Assembly (NCBI GenBank): GCA_037013685.1
Contig: CM072884.1
Location: forward strand, 104,087,548 to 104,151,547
Direction: 5' to 3'
Length of the DNA stretch: 64,000 nt
Origin: Acridotheres tristis
Lineage: Eukaryota; Chordata; Aves; Passeriformes; Sturnidae
The translations under genes were made by a program, and so were the position numbers. This document shows, in pieces, positions 44,550 through 57,100 of the stretch. The notes below the pieces were generated by a model. The model worked only from the letters and a program-made list of their open reading frames with translations. It did not search any database and was not told the DNA's origin. The stretch's first letter is position 1; each line of letters starts with the position of its first letter.

Positions 44550-47454
44550 CACCATAACAAATCAGAAATGCTAGGGCTTTGCACCTCAGCCTGACTGAAG
44601 GGAAAAATTCCAAAATTAGGAATTCACTAGCAACCTAGCAAAGAGCCAAGCAATAAAGCACATCGATACAGTTAATTCATTCTTTTCTAGTATTAAATTC
44701 AGAGAGAACTTGAAGTTCTACATGAGCAGTGGGTGTCGCACTGGGATATAAACTGCATCAGCTGCCATTCCAGATGACCATCTCAGAATGTTTCAATAAT
44801 GGTTATTTTTCATGACATATCCTGCCTGCACACAGCTGTTCAACACTCAAGAGTTGATCTTAAATGTTCATAGTTCATCTATTTGGATTTTTTTTCACTT
44901 CTAAGAGACTACTCCATTTACAGAAGTGCTGCTGGAAAGAAGGTGATGCTCACCAGGTGAACATTTGCACCAAGAAGTGTTGCTAATTTGGAAAAATTTT
45001 GCTATCCATCAGATAACCTTGGTTAGGGAGCCATCAAATACATGGGGAGCCTCCTTGGCCAAAGTAGGATATATTTCATCTTGGATTAATAGTGAAAGGC
45101 AAGCAACTGGGAAAATATGACAGAACATTTAAGGGCATGTGGTATCTTGTTTTACTAAGTTTAATAGTGCTGTAGTGGAAAGTAAAAAGGATTTTGCTAT
45201 CACTTGAATCACAGACCTCAGTTTTAACATTGTGACACACAGACTGCTAGATCAATGTTGTGCATGCAAATCACTAATCACATGATTGATTAAACAGCTA
45301 TGTCCAACTTATATATTTGAAACCCAAAATCTATTTCCAATATCTCACGTCAGTGTACAACACAAGGTATACAATTTTTGCTGGCAGTTGCAGTTTCACT
45401 GGACGTAAAGACTTTTACTACCAGCATTGGCTTGACTTTCTTAAAAGGGGACTAGGATCAAGGCAGTCAGTTGCTTCTCAGCTTCACTGAAAAGAACAGT
45501 AGTAAATTTCAAAATGACATGTATTTTTTAAAGATTTTCTGTATTAATTCATAGAGTATTTATCCAGTTCTTTCTGTGTGGTACCAGTGTTGCAAGGAAG
45601 AGTGTGAATGAACACATAGCTCGTTACCTACTCACTGCAGCTCTGAAATTTTCAGAGGTTGAAGGATGATCATCAGGGACACAGCTTCAGAGTCATACAT
45701 TATCAGTCAAAAAAAAGTAAAAAGATAAAAGGTTGTCTGTTTGGCTTATGAACAATCAGTTTTGAGACAAATGGAGGTTGGGGGAAATGTAAAATCAGTT
45801 ACCTGCAACAGCAACCAAGCCATGAGGCTTCAGGCTTTGTCACCCAAGGCTCTCCACCATGAAGCAAGGCAAGGCATTTACCAAAACTTAATTAGAGAGA
45901 AGGATTCACGAACTCTCATAAAGCACAAGTCCTGCTCTGCAGTTTTCTCAGACCCTGCTTACTCCCACCATCCACCTGGAAGTGTGTTTGACTGTCACTC
46001 TCCCTGTCCTTGGGGGCCAGGGGGCTCCTCCATGTGGATCTGACTGCGGGCAGTCACACCAGGCACTCTCCAGCACACAGGGTATTGCCAAAAGCAATTT
46101 CTGCTTTGCAAAATCATTACATTTAACTCAACGGCTCAAAAGTAGAGAGTAATAATTTCAGGTAAAATTAAATATAATCCCCCAAGCCTGAAATGTGCAA
46201 GACTGGTTCAGGACATTTTAGAACAATCTAGCAGATAGCCATGAGAGTTTGGAATGAATATTTGAGCTGTGACTATTCTGTCACTGCAACCAACGCCAGA
46301 ATTTGGTTCAGAATATCATATGCAAACCTATGAAAATCTTCCTCACCTAGCAGCGTTTTTCCTGAAGTATTCCATATTTTCCCTAAACTTCTTTTCCTAA
46401 AACTCTTCCCAAAAAATAAGAAGCCTTTAGTTAAAAGCAAAGCAGCATCTGCATTGCACATATTGGCATTGTGGGTTTAGTTCCTAAAGCAGTATAGGAA
46501 CCACATTGACTTAATTTTTAAGCAAACCTGGCAAGAGAGATTTTAACTTCAAGAAGGAAGAAGGGACAGTGAATTTGTATCTTCAAAACAGAGCTTGAAA
46601 AGCAGCAAATATATGCAAGGTTATCCTGCGTATCTGGAAAATTACCTGCAGAGGTTTTTTTGTGCATTTTTTGTTTTTGTTTTTTGTTAGGGCTTTTTTT
46701 TGTGTTTAACTGAATACATTATTGTTTTCTAGAGAAAAAGTATTTTCTGAAGCAGACTGGCACCCCTAAAAGAGGCTTTTACAGTCTGGCCTGGCTTTAC
46801 TGTCCTACTAGAACATGTCACATTCACAGACCCTTCAGCTAAAAATTAACTAAGTCCCTTCTTTAACAACTTCACAAGGGTTCCACAAAAAAATCAGGCG
46901 ACCCATTGACTATGTAACACTTTGAGTCCAGTGGTTCACATAAAATCAGGTATCAACCACCGCCTTCAAAAACATGCATTTATAACCAGAGATGGTCCAA
47001 CAAAGAATACACTGCACCTACCCATCATAGCACGGACTATCCTGACTAGAAACAGCAGCACTAAATTGCAGGAGTGCTTACCAGACTACAGGACAAATCA
47101 GGTCTCAAAGAGGCACAGGTTTTAGACATGGTTCACTGCTGCCAAAACTAAGTAATTCTGAGGAATTAACCAACCAGTTTTATGCAATTCAGGCAGACTC
47201 TCCTCCTTGTGACTTCAGGGAAACAATAAAAAACAGTGATGACTTGTTGTTAGACTGGTGTGTTTTGGCACTGTATGGTCTCCATTAGCACAATACACTG
47301 GACAGGTAGCATAACTTTTATATTTTTTTTTAAAATCAGCTTCAACTGCAATGATTTCTAAAGCAGCAAACATCAAATGCTTAATTAAAATACAAACACC
47401 TACAACTGTGCTAACTTCAACTTAGCAAAAGGAATGCAAAATGAAATTCTTACC

Positions 47455-47780
47455 TATGTTTCCTGACCGAAGTGCAGCAGGTCTGTCAGCAGGAAGGCGC
47501 TGAAGGACCTTCAGTGTGTGTGAACAGGACCCAGCACGGGCATGGCTCCGGAGCTCCCGAGCTGATGCCACAGAGGGGATGGAGAACACAGGAAGTGCCT
47601 GCACTCGGATTTGTGCACTTGCACCTCTCCACCCTCTCCCAGAACAGTGCCTTTCCAAGAGGTTAAAGCAGCAGAGGGAATTCTGTGATGCAGACATCGG
47701 GTACTGCTGATAGCAGGGATCCAGCCCATCATCCAGGCTACAGCCCAGAGGTGCTGCAGCAGGTAAAGCTACTCCTTCAG
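47455..47780. other. CpG- and GC-richer patch, possible unannotated exon
   Basis: Locally GC-rich against AT-rich surroundings, with several CpGs, overlapping frames on both strands (64-91 codons) and splice-donor-like sites on both strands: gcagcaggtaaag at about 47758 on + and aacataggtaagaatt at about 47445-47460 on -. No homology recognised. Confidence 0.25.
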
Positions 47781-48109
47781 TAACAACCCTCTGGTCAAAG
47801 GTAAGGGAGAAGGGCTAAGGTCAACCTCACACTCTGAACACGCTATGTCCTGTTTCCACACCAGAAGCTGCACAGAATATCCACCATCTAAATGGGATTC
47901 CTGCTCATTCACATCCGTGGGAACAGGATTTGGACGCCAGTTCAATATTCAGCAAATGCCTAATGATCACCCAAACAAAAACCCCAAAAGCCCTGAAACA
48001 AACCTACTATAGCTACAGGTCCAAGTGGGAGACCAGAAACAATCAGGCTATGAAGGCCAAAAAAGGCTGTACTTTTAACATGTTTCCTACTACATACAAG
48101 AACAAATGC

Positions 48110-51100
48110 AGGATGTGATGTTTGCTTAGTTTTATTAATTTATTTTTGCAGGAATCTGCAACTTGGAGTATGCACTTTCTGGAGGTACCATGCATGCATA
48201 GCCTCTGAATGCTTTTATACAATTTCATCTCTTAGTAGTAAGTTCATTCACAGCATACACAAATCTAGAATGTAGACACCATATATACAGGATTAAACAA
48301 GATCGTGTCTTCTTTCTTTAATGAAAAAATTTAACAGGGTTTCACACAGCAGGAAGTATGGATTAGATACACTGGTGCCACCATAAATAAATAAGTTTCA
48401 AGAACACAGTTTTTAAAAATTGATTTCAAAGATACTGGAAATCCAGGATTATAATATTGCATTAACTCCATTGATTTCTGATTATTCCAAGAAAAATATT
48501 TCCATTTATGGACATAAACAGCAATGAAAGCCCCAACTGAAGAAATGTGGCAAAACTCTGTCATGTCTGGGTTCATGTAAGATTTGACATTTTGAAACGA
48601 AAACAAATGCAGCTGCACACAGAGACAGTACTGACTGTGAGATGTGATATCTGTGCATGTCTTCCTTCCTTGTGAGATTTGGAGCCACTGCAGTACAGAG
48701 CACATCAATTCTGTGGTACCAAATTGGCTGTTGAATTGTTTATGTCCAACTATCCACTTCTCATCAGGACAGTCATGTTCACATTCTAGGGTACACCACT
48801 GGATTTTAAAAGAACTATAATCCTGATGACAAGCTTGTTTTTAACATATTTAATATTCTCACATTCTTTTTTAAAACATTCTTTATTGATTTTATTTTTT
48901 CCCCATTTCAACTCAAGTATTTCTATTTCAGTTTCAAGGGATTTTACAATCAATATTAAATGTAAAAGTATTTAGAAATTGAAAAAGTATTTAGAAATTG
49001 AAGTGAGAGATGTATAGCTGGGAGAGATAAAGTAACTGAGAGAAAAGTTGTTTTCTTTTTTTTAAAAAAAACATGATTCAGTAGCATATCATAATCAGAA
49101 AGTACTGAGACCAGCTCTTTTAAGAATTATTACACCTTTTCACCACACCTCCCATTTTTCAAGGGAAACACACACATACCACAGACACACAGATACACAA
49201 TTCGATCTGATCTAAGACTACATTTTACAAAGTAATTCCTTTTGCTTGACTTCCCACCCCTTTCCTCTTCACCCAAACAAGACTAATAATTACATCAAAT
49301 TAAAAGTAGATCCAAAGTTCAGGATTTCTTTTGGTTTACTATGTTCTGAATGATTTTCCACAAGCTTCACTCTAAACTTTTAAAGAACTACAGTAGTATG
49401 CTATAATTAAAGGGAATTCATCTTAATAGCACAGTAATTATAAAATAAGCTTTATAAAATTTCAATGAACAGTGAGATCATTTTGAATAACTGAATGTCC
49501 AAGTCAGTTACAAACTCTACCAATCTAGTAGCATGGTTGAGGGAAAGCTCAGTCATTAAGGAAAAAAGAAAAACACAAGTAGTGCATTAACTCAACAGCA
49601 TCAGCATCCCAACATTCTCACACACACACACACAAGTTTTATACAATACAGTGCATTTTGTATGCCAGCTGACATTAGGGTTATATGTGCATTCAATAAA
49701 TATTTCATAAACCAATCTTTTTGGTATAATCTACAATTCAGTTGGGGTTTGAACGGCATCACCTGTTTTCAGAAGGAAAACGGATCTTCCAATATTCAAA
49801 ATACAATTACATTCTAACAAACTAGAAATATTCAAGCACCATGTCAAGTCTTTACTATTAATGTTTGCGTATGGGCATTTACAAGTAAAAGAATAAAACA
49901 GAAGGGTGTGGTGGTTTTCTTTGTTTGTTTGTACAAGCAACAAATGAGAGTAATTGAAAAAAACGAATAAAATCATTGGTACAAAGGACTTATTTTCCAA
50001 TTTAATGGCGCTCACTCACTCTTCCAGTAAGTATCTTGCTGTGGTGGCAGCCTTCCTTCTCTTCCTCTGGTGAAGCTGGGACTAAGATTTGCAAGTCTCC
50101 ATGTATAGTTACTGCAGTTCAGGGCTTTTTTGGACTGAATGCATATTTGCACCTCCTCCCTCAAAAGTAGCATCTATTCTGTCTGAAAATGGCACAACTG
50201 TATTTTTGCATGACACCCCTACTCTCATTTGCTGTCACTTCAGTTGCTTTCTTTTTGTAATTCCAGCAAAAACAAATGCTTCTAGAACTTCACCAGAAGT
50301 ACAAAGGAACAGAAAATTGAACTAATACAATGGCAAAGGCATCAGGATAGAAAAGCCATGAAATTACTGGTATTGTTTGGAGTCATTCATTATACAGCTG
50401 ATAATAGCAATGCTTCTGCTCATCTGTTTTCTAGTTCTCAGTTTTGTCAAACTGTCCACTGACATGCACAAAATTATTATCTGCCTTTTAATTTCAGCTG
50501 ACAGTAACTTTCTTATCCCCCTCCACATGTGATGAGCTCCCCTCACAGCAGTGTAGATCACTAGGAAGGAAGGAAAACTACCTCTGATGCCTTTGACTTT
50601 GTTTAGCTCATCAGTGGTGCACACTGATTGCTGGAGATCGCTTAGCTTATTTTAAATTATCCTGAAGATTTAGTTAGTGCAAGAACATATTGAAAAATGC
50701 CAGATAAAATATTGGTTCCTCATTTAAGATCAACAGTTCAGTTCTTACTGTTGTCTTTATAAACTGGGGGGAGAAGACACCAGATTGAGCAATGCAGTGA
50801 AGATGAGTTTTTTTCCACCCACCTCTTGCAAATGCTGCTTTATTTTAAATAAGGATTCAGACATATGATTGTTCTATCACAGCTTAGCATGTTATCACAC
50901 ATCAAGAGAACCGTGGTAATTGACAGTATGGATGTGGTTGCCATGAGCTAAGAACAGCTTAAAATGAAGTAGTTTAAAACTCTCATGGTAAAGTTAATTG
51001 CAAATTTTGCTTTACCAAGTCAATTACCATAATTCAGCTGAAGTGCTTGGCTGCATCTCTGAATTGTGATGAAGTTATACCATAAAAACTCAAATGCACT

Positions 51101-54100
51101 GTATCAGCCTCTGACCAGTACACAGAACACCCTACTCAGTCACACAGTTGTGTCACAGAATCATTCAGCTGCCCAAACCCAAGTTCGATCCCAAAGTATC
51201 GAGTGCTTTATTCCAGCAGCCTGAAGCATTTAGACAGATTGAACATTACCTTTAGAATACAATGTATCCTAGGCAGATAAGTACCAGCAGGATTTTCAAC
51301 TGCAACTCTTGTGTTCTTTAACCTATGACAAATATTTCCTGACCAAAATAGAAAGAATGCAGTGTGTAATTCTTCAGGATCTGGCATCTGCTATTTTGTA
51401 CAGGCTGGTTTATTAATAATGTGCAAATAAACCTTTACTGAAGAGCTGATTAATTATTTTTCAGCTAACTTTGATCTGGGGCACAAAGTACCTTCTGTGC
51501 TGTAAACACCATGAATTCTTCACAAATTGGAAGCTGAAAAGGCCTAAGGAACTGGGTACAAACTCTTCTCAAACACAACCATGGCTGAGCCCAAGTCTTC
51601 CAAACGGAATTTGGAGTAGCCTGTGTTTGGCATGTGTCACCATGCTGCTGCACAGCACAGGCTCAGAAGGTTGTATAGAAAAGCATCCTTTGAGTTTGGA
51701 AACACGACGGCCCAATGAAAGCATGCAGCAGGATTTTCATCTGCAACGTGGTGGAATTCATTCTCGGTTTATTACCAGTGTTGACACAGCCAGGTGAGCA
51801 CTGTACAAGCAAACGGGATTGTAAAAAATTACCTCTGATTACACTCTGTAACACTCACACGGTTCCTCATTTAGTCACCTCAGGTCACTATTTCAAACAG
51901 CAATTTTTTTGTAGACATAAGTTACCCTGAAAAAAAGCAGCAATTACAAATACCCTTCTCCTTGTTTTTTTTATACATTGCAAAATTTATCATTTCATTT
52001 ACCTGTCTTCTTTTTCAGTAGCTTACAATCTAGAAGCACAGGGAGCCTTTGTTTTCCAGCTAGCTGTGGCCAGGTGAAGTCAGCTCTGGCTCTTCAGTTT
52101 TTCTGGTTAAGTGTAACACTTCACACCATTACTAAGAGTCCTATAATTTTCTTTTTAAAAACAGTAGTTTTGAGTTGGGTTTTTTTTGAGCCACTAAGCA
52201 GTAACTATAACCACAGGAATAAACACCAGTAGTTATTTGCTTTCCTGCATACATTCTTCTCAAAATTAATCCTTTTACATTTTCAGGTTTTGTTTTCTGC
52301 TTTGCTCACTGCAATGGGAAGGAATTTCACCCTTAATTTATTTATTTTCTAGTGCAGCAGAAGCAGAAACATCCTAACACATTACTCCCACCCCTTGCAA
52401 TATGAAGATTGTAGACTGGCAAAGGCTGGGCAGATGGACTGAAAGGTTCCCCATGTTTCCTTCTGTTACAGCTGTTGGCTTAAGAGCCTGTGTTCAACTC
52501 AGTGCAGCCCCTTCCTGAATTTCAGGTGTATCGTGGCATTTCACACTGTTCACAGCGATTTAGTGCTGGGTGATTTAGAAAGGTGCAGCTACCACAATTC
52601 CATGGGGCCCCTTCAAAGTCTTCATCTCTTGGCTGAGTCCGTGGAGTCTGTTTGGAGCTGTTTTGATGCTCTAAAGAAAAGCCAAAAGAAAACATTCCCT
52701 TTCAGAAGAGAAGGATTAATAGTCAAGACCACACTACTGGAAGACCACCTAATTAAACAATTTATCTTAAAATGAACATGCAAACCTTTTCCTAAAGCAC
52801 TTCTAATTCAGTTTGTGAAATCTGAGTATTTAGGTACTTCAGTTCTGTAAAGAGCCACTTAACTGTAACACCTTAAAACAAAGAAGAGCACTCACCACTG
52901 TTAGGTCACCAATACTGATAAAAGTTCAATAATTTAAAACATACAGGTTTGTTACTGGCACTGCAGCATCATCCTGTTAAGGTTTCCTCACAGCAGTCTA
53001 TTTCCAAATTTTAAACTACAATAACCCTGCTTTACCTGAAGGGGAAAACTACTTCTAACTTAATTGCTTCAAATAGTCTGACAAGACATCTTTTTCTAGC
53101 ACTTATTCAGGTTGAAAAAGAATACAACTTAAAATGACAGGCCTATTTCAAAACAAGACAATTCTTCCTCATGTCTTTGAAGCAGGGATATATGTATGTG
53201 AAGCAGCATTTAAGTCTGTTTTCACTCATAAAATCAGTATGTATGCAAATCACACATTAGGCCTTAACTCACAGAAACACTCAGTTTTCCATGTCTGCTG
53301 ACACCACCTCAATACCTCAGGTTATCTACTGTAAGTAAGGAATATTCCCAGGATGTGGAAACGAAACATATTAGAAAATGTTAATACTTATTAACACATA
53401 CCTAGAAGGTATGGCTAGGATACCCAAATGCTAAACATCTGTGACCTCATGTCTGACAAACGCCTACAATTTGCACTTGCTGCCCCACCTGCTAAAAAAT
53501 GCAGCAGATCACTGATGACAACCTTAGTGCAAATAGTACTTAAGTCTTCAGAGACAAAGGGAAAAAAAGTAACCTCTTTGCTTAGATGCAAACAGATTCC
53601 AGCCCAGAAGCTGCACAGTCACGTCAGCAGTGCTTGACCTCAACAAATTCCTCGTAAGCCAGGCAGTGTGGGCACTCGACTGCGTTCCATTGACTGGCCA
53701 GATGGCAGCACAGAGCACACCCTTGTCTGCCCACACCCGTCTGTCTGCCCACGCTTTCAACAGCTCAATATTAAACAATATTTATTATTTAAGGAAAAAA
53801 AAAAAAGATGTCTTCATGTAAAAATCCAAGCTCTGAATACAGTACCGCAGCCCTATAACTGATCTCTAATAAGCCAACAGAGGAAAACCTGGAAGCTGGG
53901 TGTATAAATCCTTACAAGGCACTATTTTCCTAACTGCCAAATAAAATAACTTATTTCACATGAGTTTTGCACACTATTTTGCTTTGAAATAATGCATCAA
54001 ATATGGTAATGCAATCAAGATAATGTCTTCAAGCACCACAGAGTTAACAATTCCTTTATCAGCCGCAAGATCACTGCAATTTAAGGTGAGCCCAGGCAGC

Positions 54101-57100
54101 TGTCTGCCCATCACGGCTCACACGATGCTACTGCTTTCCTGGACACTACCACCTAATGCAGAAAACTCCTCCCGGTATTATCTTTTTGAGCCATTAGCAG
54201 CCGTTCGAGGCCTTCTCTTTCTTTTAAATTTCCATACAGTTATAATTTTATTACATTGAGGGGGTAAAACACTTGCTTCAAAAGAGGGGGGAAATTTCCT
54301 AATATGTATTCAAAATTCAGCTACAGAAACCTTTGTGGAGTGTTATCAGCAACCACAACTCCTTTACAAACTTTGGAGTGTCAGGGAGACTGTAGGATTA
54401 CTAATTCAGAAGAGCTACTTCTTTTCTACTAACAAGTGCAGTACATGCTAGTTACAGCAAGAGGAGACATAATATTATAAATCTTACCACACATAACATT
54501 TTCAGGGAAAAGATCACTGTTTTTTCTGTACCAGAACATAAGATCCCGCACTGGCTGTTTCAGCTCTTTTTTCTAATAGAGAATAACTATTTATATAATC
54601 AAAGTGGTATTAACAGAACATTCATTTGCAACAATCTGCCTGAGGAAAACAAGTTGCAGCCAGGTTTACTGCACTTAAAAGAAATGCTTTGGTTTGACAT
54701 ATAGAAAGAAAATTTAAATAAGTAGAACTGCTTCCTGTCACCACAGGGATTGCTCAAAAAAGAAAAAAAAATGCAGATTGGTGATGAATCCTGTTGTTGA
54801 CCTACCTTTTTTATATGGCTTTGGTGGGACAACAGGACCAGGCTCTATGTTATCATAGAAATTACATGTGGCTTTTGGATCAAAGTTTCCTGTCATAAAA
54901 GAAAAGAAAGAAAGTATAACTTGAAGGTTATTTAAATGCCTATGCCAGCAATATGAACATCCAAAGCCTTCTTATTTTATACATCTTTTTATTGTGACAT
55001 TATATCTTAGCTTTTTCACAAGTTTTGTCACATATTTTTAGTCTTCTGTCAATCATAGTAATTGTTAGCAGGGCAATCCCATAATGAAAAATCAACTCCA
55101 GCTCAACGTTTTGTATTGCTGTGAAAACCTGTGAAATGTATGTCTTCCTACAGGATACTTGATAAAAAAGGACTGTGCATATCCTAATTTGTTTGATTCC
55201 ATTTAAGACAAATTTCTGTTGCAAAAAAAACTTTGAAAAACCCAGCCTCTTGTTTGCAACCTGTTGTTCAGTTGTGTATTACTTGGCCACAGCCTTTGTC
55301 AGCAAAAAGTTAAAATTTTAAGTAGAAGATCTTCACAAAGGAATCATTTTTTATACTATGCTCTTGACAAAGTCATTTTATGTCACCACTTTCTTACTAA
55401 TGAAATTTAACTTGGCCAACAGAAGTAGTAGCAAATTAAGTGTATTAGGTTGCAATTCAAAAAACATTCACCTTTTAGAGGTAATTTGTCATTGCTAATA
55501 CAAATTGAACTCTAAAAACTCCAAATATTCACATTTAAGCTCAGGCCATATTAGAATCATAGGATCATTTAGGTTGTAAAAGACCTCAAAGATCATTGAG
55601 TCCAACCACTAACCCAGCATTGCCAAGTCAATCACTAACCCATGTCCCCAGGTGCTGCATCTACAGGTTTTTTAAATACCTCCAGGGATGGCAACTCCAC
55701 CACTTCCCTAGGCAGCTTGTTCCCATGCTTGACAACTCTTGCCCTGAAGACATTCTCCCTAATATCCAATCTAAACCTGCTCTGGTGCAACTCGATGCTG
55801 ATTCCTCTCATCTGTCACTTGTTACCTGGGGAAAGAGACTCCACCTCACTCCAGCCTCCTTTCACATTATTGTAAAGAGCTGTAAGGTTCCCCTGAGCCT
55901 CCTTTTCTCCAGGCTGAGCACCCCCATCTCCCTCAGCTGCTCCTCATCACACTTGTGCTCCAGACCCTTCCCCAGCCCTGCTGCCCTTCTCTGGACTCAC
56001 TCCAGCCCCTCAATGCCTCTCTTGTAGTGAGGTGCCCAAAACTGCACACAGGATTTGAGGTGTGGCCTCACCAGTGCTGAGCACAGGGGGACAATCCCTG
56101 CCCTGGTCCTGCTGCCACACTATTGCTGATCCAGGCCAGGTGCCATTGGCCTTCCTGGCCCCCTGGGCACACCTGGCTCATGCTCAGCTGCTGTTGACCA
56201 GCACCCTCAGGTCCTTTTCCTCCAGGCACCTTTCCAGCCACTCTTCCCCAAGCCTGCAGTCCTGCCTGGGGTTGTTGTGACCCAAGGGCAGGACCCAGCA
56301 CTTGGCCTTGTTGGAACTCATAAAACTGACCTTGTCCCATTGATCCAACTTTTCCAGAGTCCTCTGCAGAGCCTTCCTAACCTCCAGCAGATTAACATTA
56401 GTGACTATAGCCAAATGATGTTTTTAAAAAAGTATCAATTCAATACCTCTAGATTGAAGGAGATCAACTTCTTTCAGTGTACAGTCAACATTTATCTGAA
56501 GTTGTCTGTTGAGGCTTCTCAATCTGGTCATTTCCTCAGGCTAGAAAGAAACATCCCGAAATAGTAATTGTGGGAAAGTCAGCATCTTATTTAAAATAGA
56601 AATAACATTGCTATTATCTTTGTTAACAGCTTTATTAACAACTGAGTATAGATAAAGCACTGAAAGAAGCCCAACTGTCTGGCCCACTACACCTAACTCA
56701 TCTGCCCTCAAAAAACATTCTTCTCTTGACATGTGAGAAGGAAAACAAACAAGTTACTTAATATTAAAATTTGTTAGTAAGATGACATAGCTGAGCTCAA
56801 GGTTATAAAACCACACGTTACTATATTCTGTATAAATGGATGACTTGCTACCTGAGTTTGCATCACAATAATCAAAAACAGAATACAAACTGCAGCCCAC
56901 ATTAACTATTACTTGATTATAACTGAATGAGGTCAAAAGTTTATTCATCTGCATCAACCCAAGGAGCTCCAAGAAGCCAAACCTTGTAGCCCAGTATATT
57001 TAAATCCTTCAATGATGAAAGATTGTAATTATTCTTAACAGCATAAGCAGTTATTTAAGTGCATATATTTGCATATCATTAAGAAACCCTATGTTACTGG

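Larger units (their letters stand above)
43046..48109. other. Intergenic sequence between GK and TAB3 3' ends
   Basis: No gene recognised. It holds a 25-base A run (44525-44549) and a GC- and CpG-richer patch at 47455-47780, described separately. Confidence 0.5.
48110..52521 (-). other. TAB3: TAB3 3' UTR (probable), about 4.4 kb
   Basis: From the TAB3 stop the - strand runs through AT-rich, repeat-poor sequence. Several AATAAA hexamers occur (e.g. near 52338 and 48890); the last pair at 48144-48139 and 48136-48131 is followed by a GU-rich stretch, making a convincing final cleavage site. Human TAB3 also has a multi-kilobase 3' UTR, as I recall. It includes a CA repeat at 49618-49634 and an 18-nt tandem duplication at 48964-49000. 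Confidence 0.5.

Noticed and set aside
53428..54259. Candidate for the missing TAB3 cassette exon
   Set aside because: No - strand frame there shows the expected basic KARRIS-like motif with phase-1 splice sites.
56062..56280. Two near-identical 72-codon ORFs (56062-56280 + and 1818-2036 -) as a duplicated gene
   Set aside because: Both are antisense frames in two copies of the same CR1 repeat.
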